Made by a program: the position numbers and the translations under genes. From assembly GCA_003049485.1 (NCBI GenBank), contig PYST01000172.1, positions 1-64,000 on the forward strand: a DNA stretch of 64,000 nucleotides. The letters are read 5' to 3'. Source of the stretch: Ophioceras dolichostomum. Taxonomy: Eukaryota > Ascomycota > Sordariomycetes > Magnaporthales > Ophioceraceae. How positions within the stretch are numbered: position 1 is the stretch's first letter; each line of letters starts with the position of its first letter. Shown piece after piece: positions 45,637 through 56,450 of this stretch. The notes beneath the pieces were generated by a model. The model was not told the DNA's origin. It made no database searches and worked only from the letters and a program-made list of their open reading frames with translations.

Positions 45637-46827
45637 ATGCGGCTCATTATCAGAGAAGACGACGCGCAGGCTAGCCTGTATGTCGCCAACTACATCGTCG
45701 AGAGAATCAAGCACTTCCACCCCACCCCAGCGCACCCGTTCGTGCTGGGCCTCCCGACCGGGTCCAGCCCTCTGGGCGTCTACAGGATACTGGTGGAGAA
45801 GTACAAGGCCGGCGAGGTCTCGTTCGAGAACGTGGTGACGTTCAACATGGATGAGTACATCGGCATCCCGCGCGACCACCCGGAGAGCTACCACTCCTTC
45901 ATGTGGCGGCACTTCTTCTCGCACGTCAACGTGCGGCCCGCGAACGTGCACATCCTGGACGGAAACGCGCCCAACCTGGAGGCCGAGTGCGTCGAGTACG
46001 AGGCGGCCATCAAGCGATGCGGCGGCGTCGACCTGTTCCTCGCCGGGATCGGCGAGGATGGGCACATCGCTTTCAACGAGCCCGGCTCGTCGCTCGCGAG
46101 CCGCACGCGCGTCAAGACGCTAGCCTACGACACCATCCTGGCCAACTCGCGCTTCTTCGACAACGACCTGGCGCAGGTGCCCAAGATGGCGCTGACCGTG
46201 GGCGTGCAGACCGTGCTCGAGGCCCGCGAGGTCGTCGTCATCATCCTGGGCGCGCGCAAGGCCCTGGCGCTGCAGCGCTGCATCGAGCAGGGCGTCAACC
46301 ACATGTGGACCCTGTCCAGCCTGCAGATGCACCCGCACCCGATGATCGTGTGCGACGAGGACGCCACGCTGGAACTGCAGGTCAAGACGGTGCGCTACTT
46401 CAAGAGCATCGAGCAGGTCGCGCGCGCGCAGGGGTTCGAACAGATCCTGCCGTCCAAGGTGCGCACCGGCACGGTGCCCATCGCGCCGCGCGCCGTCGTC
46501 GTCGACGTCGACGAGCCGCCCAAGCTGACAACAACGTCCTCCCCTGAAACAACAACGATGAAGCCCCTGCCGGCGCCCGTGGCGGAGTCGCCGACCGTCC
46601 TCGCCCCGCAGCCCACCACCTCGCGCCTCCTGCGCGCGACCAGCCCCGCCGCCGAGTACCCCGTGCGCTCCGTGTCGCCCGACCTGGACCTGGTCCCGGA
46701 CCGGATGGCGTCGCGCATCGCCGGCGAGGCGGGCGCCGCCCTCGCCGCCAGGCGCCTGACGCCCAACCCGGAGCACCAGCAGGCCTTCGCCCGCGCGAAC
46801 GCGGTCAGCTCGGCGGTTTCGGCGTAG
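45637..46827 (+). CDS. dam1: Glucosamine-6-phosphate deaminase
   Basis: A single exon of 396 residues from ATG 45637 (AACAAGATGC). The first 280 residues match NagB closely: VLGLPTGSSPLGVYRILVEK, VTFNMDEYIGIPRDHPESYH, VDLFLAGIGEDGHIAFNEPG (GIGxDGHIAFNEP, with catalytic Asp/His/Glu), SRTRVKTLAYDT, MALTVGVQTVLEAREVVVII, and VNHMWTLSSLQMHP. The reaction is GlcN-6-P to fructose-6-P plus NH4+, the last step of GlcNAc use. Typical NagB is about 265-280 residues; here a 115-residue Pro/Ser/Thr/Ala-rich tail follows (LPAPVAESPTVLAPQPTTSR...), with no recognised domain and probably disordered. Divergent from hxk3. Confidence 0.96.
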   Translation: MRLIIREDDAQASLYVANYIVERIKHFHPTPAHPFVLGLPTGSSPLGVYRILVEKYKAGEVSFENVVTFNMDEYIGIPRDHPESYHSFMWRHFFSHVNVRPANVHILDGNAPNLEAECVEYEAAIKRCGGVDLFLAGIGEDGHIAFNEPGSSLASRTRVKTLAYDTILANSRFFDNDLAQVPKMALTVGVQTVLEAREVVVIILGARKALALQRCIEQGVNHMWTLSSLQMHPHPMIVCDEDATLELQVKTVRYFKSIEQVARAQGFEQILPSKVRTGTVPIAPRAVVVDVDEPPKLTTTSSPETTTMKPLPAPVAESPTVLAPQPTTSRLLRATSPAAEYPVRSVSPDLDLVPDRMASRIAGEAGAALAARRLTPNPEHQQAFARANAVSSAVSA

Positions 46828-48599
46828 GAGGCCGCGGGCGCCGGTGCGACGACGACGACGACGACGAGCACGAGTACGAGCTCGAGCTCTGACTCTGACC
46901 TCAACACCCGACGCTCTGACTTTTCACAAGACGCGCAACTCCTCTGACTTGAGAGAAGAAGTTTGGGTTTCTGGTGGTCAGAAATGATATGGATTTTCTT
47001 TTCCTGTTGGCAACTAACTAACCGAACTGGGTGGAGGAGGATAGGACACTGAACAGCAACGGGATTTTCTTTTTTGGCAGAACTAAAATTGGCACACTTT
47101 GTCATCGGCATCGTCAGATTGTAGTATTGGATTCTTCATTATTTTAGTTTTTACACCATTCCATGACAAGAATGACTTGTACAATGATGATTAACGAAAA
47201 AGGCATGGGATTGGATATTGGAGTAGAGCGTTGTTCTTTGGCAGGCGTGTGTTTAATACTGAGCAAATCCCTATGTGCTTACCACTTACGTACGGACGGA
47301 CGGACCGACGTACACAGGGCATTTTCACTCTTCTGTATGTATATATAGAATACCATGTATTTATATCTGTTCTGTTCTGCGCTCCCGCATTGACGGGCGT
47401 CCTTCAGGGAGCGCGCTAGACCGCGTGGAAGCCGAGCGAGGGTGAGGGCCGACCGACGCTTATGCAGAGCTCCCCATGCCTCCGACGGCCTCGCGTGTCA
47501 ACAGTTGCGCACAGCCAACAAGTATCGACAATGAGGCAAGGAAACTCTGTAACCGGCCTCCCACCCTGGTAAACGAGGAAATCCCCTGTGCGTCCGATGC
47601 TCCGGCTTCGTGCGGAAACTCTGCTGCCCGGAAACTTCGAAGGTGAGCCGGAATACATGACGAGGTTCTATGAACTCATGACGTGAAGCTTTGAGTCACG
47701 GCATATCGCGTTGGGAAGATGAGTCTTCAGCCTCTCCGCCAATGGTTCATCAAGAGAGCGTGCTACTGTCCTCCTATCAGGTAGAGGCACCATTGCCCCA
47801 GAGCACTCTTGAACTGTTCCCCCTAGAAGCTGACTTTCGGCTTCAGCACTATGTTTCTCTCTTTATGGCAATGAGCGTCAAGTACATAGGCAGGATAAAA
47901 ATTCAGAATCCACAGATCTGATTTCATTCTCCCATTTTCATCACCCCCTTCCTTCCTCTCCTTGACCGGAAGATCTACCTTGCTTCGTTTTCTCCCCTCG
48001 CTTCCACTAGATTTCAATCTTTTCTCCTTCAGCCCATGTTAGACGGTGCCTCGGATCCCCCCGAACACGCCCCACCCCAGCGCGGCTCGCCATAAAAAAA
48101 AAAAAAAAAACAAAGGCAGCAAGGCAGGGGAGGCGTGCATGTCCCTGCAGTGATAAAGGCAGTTAGTGCTGCTGTATCTTTCTTTCAGGCTCTGTTAGGT
48201 ACTTTATATAGAGAGTGCGACAGCGGCACGTAACTCTTATCCACCGGGCGACACGACCGACCCACGTTCCAGACTAGGATCCTCACCGGTGGTTACCAAT
48301 TATATGTATTCATGCTCCGAGGGAGGCGGCGTATTATATAGCGGCCGCTTGGAGGGGGAAGAGCATGGTACTACTACTACCGGTAGGAAACTCAAGGATG
48401 TGGCGGCCCATCCCCTCGACTCTTGCGTCCATCACGCCTCCGTCCTGTCGTCTTCTTCTCCAGGTGATTTCTCCACCCAAAACCTCCAACTCCGACCTCC
48501 CCCATAGTGAGGGAGGTCATGCCAGCAATGGCAGATGCCCCGTCCGGCAGGCAGTCTTCGTCTAATGAGACTATAGTAGTTCGTCCCAATAAACAGGAA
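46828..48599. other. 3' region of dam1 and gene-free spacer
   Basis: The dam1 3' UTR (with ACG/AGC triplet runs just after the stop) passes into a stretch without genes. A poly-A run of 17 is at about 48094-48110, a TATA-like CTTTATATAG at about 48193 leads to no recognisable gene, and there are no RNA genes that could be identified. Confidence 0.5.
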
Positions 48600-49460
48600 A
48601 CGGCATATGGCCCATGCGCATTTCCCTCTCCATGTTTCCTTCGACGGAGAAGGCACTCGATTCGGCGAGAACCTTCAAGGTGGCGTCGCCTATGTACGCC
48701 GCGAGGTTGGCGAACAAGGCGGCGTCCAGCAGAGCACTCAGAAGCAACCCCGTCCGGGCTCTTTCGGTTTCGCCGTTTTAAAATCCGACGCTAATGTCCA
48801 TCAGCTGTACGAAAAAGGCCAAGGACCGGGCCTCTTCGGTCGCGCCATCCATCAAGCTCGTCGAGAAGACGCAAATCATCGTACTCGACGTTAGATGAGC
48901 AGGTGCAGAAAGCGCTTGAGGCGCCCCCGGACGGGCCGGGAGACGATGTCTGAGGACCTGGCCAAATGGTTGAATGACAAAGACAGCGACGAAGAGGTAG
49001 TATACCATAGTCACCCGTTGGTTCCTCAAGCGCACCCGACCGCTGCCGCGCAACAGCGAGAATGACGAGACTGAAAACGCTCGCCTCTATGCCGAGCGCA
49101 TGGGAGACCTGGTGCTCAACCTCAACCTAGCCCATCGCGTCGCCACTCTCATCGTGATTTCACACTGGCTTCCTCGAGAGGAGAGGTCCTCAGCCTATAT
49201 TAATATCCAAATGCGCCTGACTGGGATTCAGGACTGGTGGAACAAGGGCCGAAATGACGATTCGGTCGCGATGTATGCTGATCAGCTGGAGACCAATGGT
49301 TGTCACTGCCCACGCTTGGATCGTCTTAGCTCAATAGGTATATTGCTCCCTGGATAAGGGCGGAGTGGACGCCATCGGCCCCGATGGAACCATCGTCCTA
49401 CACGCTTTCTTCCTCCTCGAGCACATGAGGGACCGGGTCGGCTTCAAGGCAACCCCAGCC
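48600..49460 (+). pseudogene. Decayed protein-coding relic of unknown family
   Basis: Successive pieces with strong G/C-ending codons occur in different plus frames. Frame pieces include MRISLSMFPSTEKALDSART (from 48619), SIKLVEKTQIIVLDVR (about 48847-48897), TLDEQVQKALEAPPDGPGDD (about 48890-48950), SEDLAKWLNDKDSDEEVV (about 48947-49003), ENARLYAERMGDLVLNLNLA (from about 49070), GIQDWWNKGRNDDSVAMYAD (about 49227-49283) and GPDGTIVLHAFFLLEHMRDR (about 49378-49437). Frames change at least four times and stops intervene. The codon bias argues that a real gene or transposon coding region once stood here. No family was recognised. Decay without GC loss argues against strong repeat-induced point mutation. 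Confidence 0.45.
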
Positions 49461-52027
49461 CCCTCCCTCTTTTTTTTTTTACCACCGACAGTATATCCTA
49501 TCACCTCCAGTGGTAGGGGCACCATGGCGTAGGAGATGATCATTTGGCACGTTTGCCGCCATCGTCGTCTCGCCGGCCAACTTGTTGCCGTGAAAGCACT
49601 GACGCTGCTGCCATTTATATGATTGCTGGTGTCATCTGTTTAAATGGTGGCACTGCTGCTGCATCGGTTGTCTTCGAATCGTAGCCATCCTCACTCTCTA
49701 GCTAGGTCCGCAGTAGCGGTGCTAGGACTGGCTTGCTGCCCTCGAGAGCTCAGAGAACCTAAATGTACAGAGTAATGACCTTCCTACGTGCGATAATGGT
49801 AGTCGTCGTGGCTGGAACTGCGATGATACCTCCCCCACGGTCGGAAGCCCGCTAGCAATGGAAGGAGGATGAGACGCACACGGAAGGAAATCGGACTATG
49901 TCCAGAGAGTCTATTCAAGAATCCGCAAGGTCATATATCCCTTTCTTCCGAGGGATGCTCGCGGCAACTCTGTGCCGCGACTGGCGTTCTGTTAGCTTGA
50001 TGCCCAGGGAAGCGACGCCGTTCAACGAGAGATGCCATATGCATTGCCGGGGCGAAGAATATGGCGACCACCCTGAAGACGGGCCGACTGGATATACATA
50101 AAGCAGTGCTAGTATTGATTGACTTGCGTGGATGTACACTCGAGTGCCCATGTCGGTATCTACGGAGGCCGTGGGTGAGTTTCCAATTACCGTGGGTATT
50201 GTACATGCGGTCCTTCGCTATGCTAGGGGCCATGACCCATCAGGAATAGCACTGCTTCCACCTAGTCAGCATGCGAGAGGGGCCCAACAGACGCCTTTAA
50301 TACGTACAGTATACCGTCCTCCCGGTTCCTAACTTTCGAAGAGCCGTGTGAGGCGTCTAAGCGTGACCTCGTCCATTCGCCCAAAACAAGGGGAGGCCAG
50401 AGAAACGACCGGAGGCTTCGACCCACGCCGCCTAACGACAAGCCCTTGAGGAATAGATGTTCGCAGAACAGGCTTTGAGGCTCCAGAATCTGGAAATGCG
50501 GGAACATCTTCCACAAGCGAGAAAACACTAGCATGCATTGTCTCCAATGGCGGCCCCGTTGCTGTGGATGAACAACTTGTCGTCATAGTCAAGGACGATT
50601 CTGTCATTCTGGAGTCAGCCTATCGGGTAGACGATTATCGTCACAATCCTTCGTTTCTGGGGGGCTTCGGGAGTTCAGCTGGGTGGTTCAGGCATGGGAG
50701 ACTGGTGGTGGTCATCGCCTTGCTCGCTAGCGGAGCGGCCGGCCGCCCTCCTCTTGGTTTATGGACGGTAGACTACTATGCTCTGGGGCTAGTAGCTTGG
50801 TGCTTGCTGCGCGACAGGCCTCGTAGCGACATGTAACCCGATCACGACGTGGAGTTTTCGAATCCCGCATAAGAAGCCTCGCACTCTCGGAGCGAGCAGG
50901 CGGATAAGTAGTCGAACTGGCTCACTCGGTCGTAAAACCTCTTGTGGTAGGCGCTCTTTTCGTATGGGAGTAATGTAACTACTCGGGGATGGGATCGGCT
51001 AGGAGAGGAGGTAATCAACATGATGAGGGGCAGGGAATATCAGAATGAAGAATACTAGGACGGTAGCAGGACATTCGTGAGAAGATGGAGAGAGAGGGCC
51101 GGTAGCTTTGAGCCACGCGGAGGGTAGATGTGCTGGTGTCGTGCAAGGCAGGTGGTGGGTGAGCGCATGGCGGGGCGGAAAGTAGGCACGCACCGTCCCC
51201 TGCGTGGCTTCAGGGAGTGCCAAGAATCCCCGAGCTCGTGTGGTAGGATTGCCTGAAGAACTCGCCGAAGAGGTCGTCGGAGAGACTGAGGACGACGGGG
51301 CGCTCTGGAGATGATTAAAAGTCGATCCGATCAATATGCGGACACTCTGACAATGTCTGAACGTGCTGCCACTGATGGCCTCGTAGATTGTGTGGGCAAA
51401 TTCGTGGCATCACGTCGAGACTTTCACTACTCAAATCATGGCACCCTCATCGTTGAAGCATAGTATCCCGCAGTTCTTTGAAGAGGACTTGCGAGGTTCG
51501 AAACCAGAGCAGTGAAACCAAGCATGCTCTGGTTCTTAGATCTCAGGGAGATGGATACGTCGGCAAAGGCACAAATAATAGGCGTACAGGACAAGGGGAC
51601 GGTAAATCGAAAAATGAGCTTTTATTGCCATACTCAATATGCGCCTACCTACCCGGGTACAGATGCAGTTTAATGCTGCTGCCCTGCGTTGAAAAGGGTT
51701 GTTGACAGCCTGGGCTGGTGTCGTTAAGTTAACCTCGTCGTGCAAGAGTTCCCGAGGGAGGTCTTTCTTTCTCGCGTCTGTCGTTCCCATCAACTCGTCA
51801 CCCGTTCACTTCAAGACGACAAAAACCCAGACCGCGAGGAGGATTGTGGCTAGCAAGCTTGTGCCACTTAACGCGTTGAATCGACCTATTGAGGTGTAAA
51901 AAGAAGGGGTAAAAGAATACGCAGGAATCATGATCAGTAAAGATACTAGATAGCATCAAGGGTTAGGGAGGGGGAAGGGAGGGAGTGATATGTAAGGGAT
52001 CGCCGCCTCCACGCTGGCCGGCCAACT
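49461..52027. other. Gene-poor region upstream of the AA12-like gene's 3' end
   Basis: No convincing gene. Short coding-like pieces (e.g. 49895-49990, 50329-50607 minus, 50564-50836 plus, 51355-51465) lack domains and overlap one another; some may be further relics. The last few hundred bases should be the 3' UTR of the quinoprotein gene. Confidence 0.45.
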
Positions 52028-54134
52028 TCACACGGACTGATGATTGAGGGTAGTAGTCGCGGACACATCAGCCCCTTCGCCACCATGCAGCTTCTCCCCC
52101 ATCGTCGCCGTCGGCTCACGTCTCTGCCTCTCTCCTGCCGCCTCTGCCGCCATCAGTGCCTGCTTCGCCAGCCGAACGACGCAGCAGCCGAGTATGAGGC
52201 AACCCAGAATATAAACAGCAAAGCCGAACAGCAAGACGATCGCGACGATTTTCAATTCGCGCAGCTCTCTCACCGAATCCAACAGGGTGGGTTGCTTCTT
52301 ACTTGTGGTGTTATTGTTATTATTGTTGTTGTTACTCCCGCCGCCCGTAGCAGAGAACTCGGTGCTCTTAATGACCCAGATGTCGCCCGTGGAGTCGGAG
52401 CTCATGAACACCCTGCCCTGGGAGTCCACCTCGAGGCCGACTGGACGGAAGCACCCGTTGGGGCAGGCCCGGATGTCCGCGTTGGACAGGATATCAACGG
52501 CGGCTTGTGTGCTCTCGGCGGCCTCGACGGGCTGGCCATTCGCGAACTTGACGCGTGAGACCTTGTAGCCGGATGGGATGTCTCGGTTCCCTTTGGAGCA
52601 GAGATTACGACGTGCCTACGAATCAGAAACCACAACAAGGAGAGATGTGATGGGGGGGCTTTGTCTTGAAAAAAAGAGACGACTCAAGCGTGGAAGATAA
52701 GAAGGGTGATGATGATGATCATGGCCAAGGAGAAAAAAAGGAGAAGGGGCGCCGCAGCCCTGGATAGGTCGCTTCTCCAAACGAATACCTCGACATAGAA
52801 AAAGAAATGGTTGGAGACATGAGCTTACAGCTTCCATGGAAGGAGATGTACGCATCGCTGCCGTCAGGCGAGAACTTTATATCGAGCGGCGCCATGTGTG
52901 CCTTGTTTGAAGACAGGTTAGCGCTGACCGATCCGATTCTAAACACGACGGAACGCGGCAGACAAGAACGGATGAAAAGCCTTACTTGGAAGGTCAGTCT
53001 CGGGGCGATGTATTTCTGCTTGCAGGTATCGTCGTTGAGCTGATCCGTGGGGTCCAGAGCGAACTGGCTGCCGGTCTTCATGGAGCCGACATCCGGCACC
53101 GAGGAGCTGGTGTCCCACAGCGCGAAGCAGTCCGGGTAGCCGTAGTTCGCGCCCGTCTCAGCGGTCGAGTTGCCCAGGATGCCGTGGTAGTTAAGTTCCT
53201 CGCCCGGGTTTTCCTCGTGGATGTCCGTCCCCTTCCTACGGAGCTGGTCGGCTGAGTTCTCCACGCTCCAGACCCCGAACGTGGTCGGGTGCTCGGCCAC
53301 GCCTACCGAGTTGCGGAGGCCCCATCCGAGCAGGGTGCCCTGCGAGGCATAGGAGTATCCGCCGTCGGGGACGGAGTTCAGGTCGAACGCGCGGATCTGC
53401 GACACGCCCTTGCTAATGTCCCGCGCGTTGGCGTCGATGTTCTCGGCGCTGCCGCGGGACACGAGGAGGGTGGCGTTGGCTGTGCTGGACTTGGAGTAGA
53501 GTAGCGTGCGTGTTATGTGGTCGCTGCTGGACATGCCGCGGACTATTGTTCGTTTGGTGTTTGCGTCGGCGGAGCCGTCGGCGTCATTGTACGTCCATGA
53601 GAAGACGGCCTCCTGGCTGGATGCGAACAGAGTCTTGCCATTTGGAGAAAGCTCGATGCCGTGATTGAGCTAGTGCAAACATGGCCGTGGGCGTTCGGAT
53701 TAGTTGAGGCTTTGCTTGGGGCCACAAGGTCCCAAGGGCAGCGAGAAAGATGAGAATACACATATATGACATCAGGGCATCCATGGCGGCTAGGTTGGAG
53801 ATGCGGGACTTACATCCGACTGACGAATTACAGTCTGGCTGTTCGCAACATTAACACACGTGCCATTTTTATCGTCCAAGACCAGGCGGCGGATACCGAC
53901 TCCCTTCTCGACGACAAGCAGCCCGCCCTTCTTGTCGAACTTGATGCCCCGCGGCGACTGCAGCCCGGTAAAGACGAGCTGCATGATCCACCCGGAGCCG
54001 ACAACGGGTCTCTGGTACCCCGTTGGCGTCAGTATCTTGTCGCATGATTGGGCCACGGCCGCGGAGGCGAAGAATAGTCCCGCTACCAGCACCGTCGTCG
54101 CTGCGGCGACTACAGCTCGGCTAAGAGGCCGCAT
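52028..54134 (-). CDS. Quinoprotein dehydrogenase (AA12/sorbosone dehydrogenase-like), membrane-anchored
   Basis: Four exons (54134-53814, 53669-52986, 52901-52829, 52590-52028; phases 0, 0, 1) give 546 residues. The protein begins with a signal peptide (MRPLSRAVVAAATTVLVAGL) and then shows a six-bladed propeller of the GSDH/L-sorbosone dehydrogenase type: WIMQLVFTGLQSPRGIKFDK, LNHGIELSPNGKTLFASS, GWGLRNSVGVAEHP, EELNYHGILG, NYGYPDCFALWD, APLDIKFSPDGSDAYISFHG, SWNRDIPSGYKV and FRPVGLEVDSQGRVFMSSD. Fungal AA12 enzymes of this type use PQQ to oxidise sugars such as L-fucose or 2-keto-glucose. After a poly-Asn linker a transmembrane helix (VAIVLLFGFAVYILGCLILG) and a short charged tail follow, so the enzyme should sit on the cell surface. 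The substrate is unknown. Confidence 0.88.
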
Positions 54135-56450
54135 CGCGCTGTGCTAGGCTAAATGCGACGTGGACTGTCAGAGTATACTCGAAGATGAATTCCGTAGGCG
54201 GAAGCGACCGCGAGGATTCATAACGCGTTTTCCGCGACGGTCGGTGAGGTGGGAGAAAAGTTCGCCTAGTGACGATGATGTCGGACGGAGGACGGGAGTT
54301 GGCTAGCGCATCAATCGTACCCCCAAGCTCCGTACAGGGCTGGCTGGGATGCCGGGCTGGGCACGGTTTCATCGACGGCAGGGGGGAATTGATTTCTTCG
54401 GCCCATGAGCTCACCAACCGTTGGCGCTTGTAGATGCGCGTGACGAATAGATGCCGTCTCCCCTGTGCCTTGGTCGTCAATGCGGCCGACTGCCCGTTGA
54501 ATGATGCACGGATTCAGTGATGTGACTTCAGTTCACCCCAACGGCAGGAGAGTTTGAGCTGCCAAGCACTGGCATCAGTTGGCCCCTACGTCATTCAACT
54601 GCACAGCGCCGAGATGTGCAATAGCGGGGTCGTCGATTGCCGATGCTTTCGGCAGGAAGACTAAAGTTGACAGGATGATGCTTTCCCAACCAAACGTGGT
54701 TTGCAGGTGCTCACCTACAAGCTCATTCCCGAAGCAGTCTTGAAAGTTTCCCCCTTGCGGCCGGCATACATGACGGATGGATGCAGCTGCAGCCTCGGGG
54801 GTCGAAGTGCTTGCTCAGTGGAGCATGAGTCAGCAAGATACATCAAGTGCGTGTATTCAAGGGCGACAACAAAGTTCAAACCACCACGCCACGGTGATGA
54901 TTGCTGCCATTGTAGTATAAGCCGTGGCGCTCCCCCTTTCTTAGCCGCCGTTGAGTTCATTAAAACTTAACTCCTCGGGCCGGACCGGCCTAGACCATGG
55001 TTCTGGAACCAGCCACCTACCGGACCCAGACTATGTGTATGTGTAAGGAAGTGGCTGAACTAAACTCAAGGTTGAGCCTCAGCTACTACCAACGTGTGCC
55101 AACTACAGTTGTCTCCGGCTGAAGAATCACGGATGTCTTGCACATACAGGAAGGACTATGTAGTGATTTTTGCAAATCTCTTTTCTTTTTAGTATTGGAA
55201 ACACTAACATATTAAAGAGACACTAAGACAAAGTGATCAGATACGAACGAGACGAAGAGATGAAAGAAGCGAGGGGGGAATAGAAGAAGGAAAAAGATAT
55301 ATGAAAGCCTAGAGAAGACCCTGCCAGGCCTATGGACCTTCCTTGTCCTAGCACATGAGTGATCTGTGCATCAAGGAACCCAACGCACACGCTTTAACCA
55401 GCCAGGTTACGCTAAAACCTAAAGAGAAAACCAACCATAATTTTCCCTGCCAAGATGTTGCTTTCCATTGCGTACTTTGCCCGCCACTTTGCCAAACCGT
55501 CGCCCGCTTTTCTCTCATGCAAAGGGGGAAAAAGTAAAAAGAAGAATGCCTTCCAAGAAGAAAATCAGGGGCTGAGAGTGGAGGAGGGGGAACTGGGAAC
55601 TGTGAGTATCGAGAGAAAGAAGGACAAAAAAAAAGGAAACAAAACTAAACAGATGAGATAAGAGATGGTGGGCTTTGGTGACCAACCACTCAAAGTGACG
55701 AAACAAAGGTCTGGGGTATCGAAAGAAGAGGTAGGCGGATGGGGTATGTGAGGTGCGAACCAACAGAAATAGTATGATGGGCTGTGATGCTGATTGTGTG
55801 AAGTGCAAAAGATGATGACGACGTTTAAGATAGGGGCGACTCAAGTAGAATGAATCATAAGTAGTAGAGATGTGGAGGAAAGAAGAAAAAGAGAAAGAAC
55901 ATGATGATAATGATAATGGCAATGTCGTGGTGGTCCAGAAGCGAGCGAGAGCGCTTTCGCTTTGTCAAGAAAAGAAGGCTTTTTCTCTAAAAGCTAGGTA
56001 TCTTGGTAGACAAAAGCAAAAAAAAAAGTTTGTTAAGATATGTTTGAATCGATGCGTCGAGAAGAGAAATAAGAAAAGAAAAAAAGAAAAAAAAAAGAGT
56101 GGAATGACGCAGGCTCCCTCTATACCATGGGTAGATAGATACCTGTTTACTACTACCCCTGCCCCTTACCCCGTCTTCCTCCTCTCGTTCAAGGGGTAGC
56201 CGGGCGCGGCTCTCTCCCCGTATCTCTCCGTCTTTTGTTCTGCAGGGGTCCGGGTCTGTCGTTTTTATTTTTCGACCCTCTCCGCCCTCCCTCATCCTCT
56301 ATTTTCTTGCGGTTGGAGGCGTCTCGACGGAGGGAAACACGGGCTTGGCTTCGGTCCTCCGGCCCATTCTTTTCTTCTTGCTCATCTCCTCCTCCTTCAT
56401 TCTTAAAAAAAATACTCCCACTGTTCTTCCTCCTCATCCTGTTCCTCATC
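54135..56450. other. Promoter of the quinoprotein gene and 3' UTR of the velvet gene
   Basis: No gene is seen. From about 55190 to 56110 the plus strand is very purine rich with AAAG/GAAAA runs, so the minus strand, which would be velvet-gene 3' UTR or downstream DNA, is pyrimidine rich. The first few hundred bases right of 54134 should hold the quinoprotein promoter. Confidence 0.5.
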
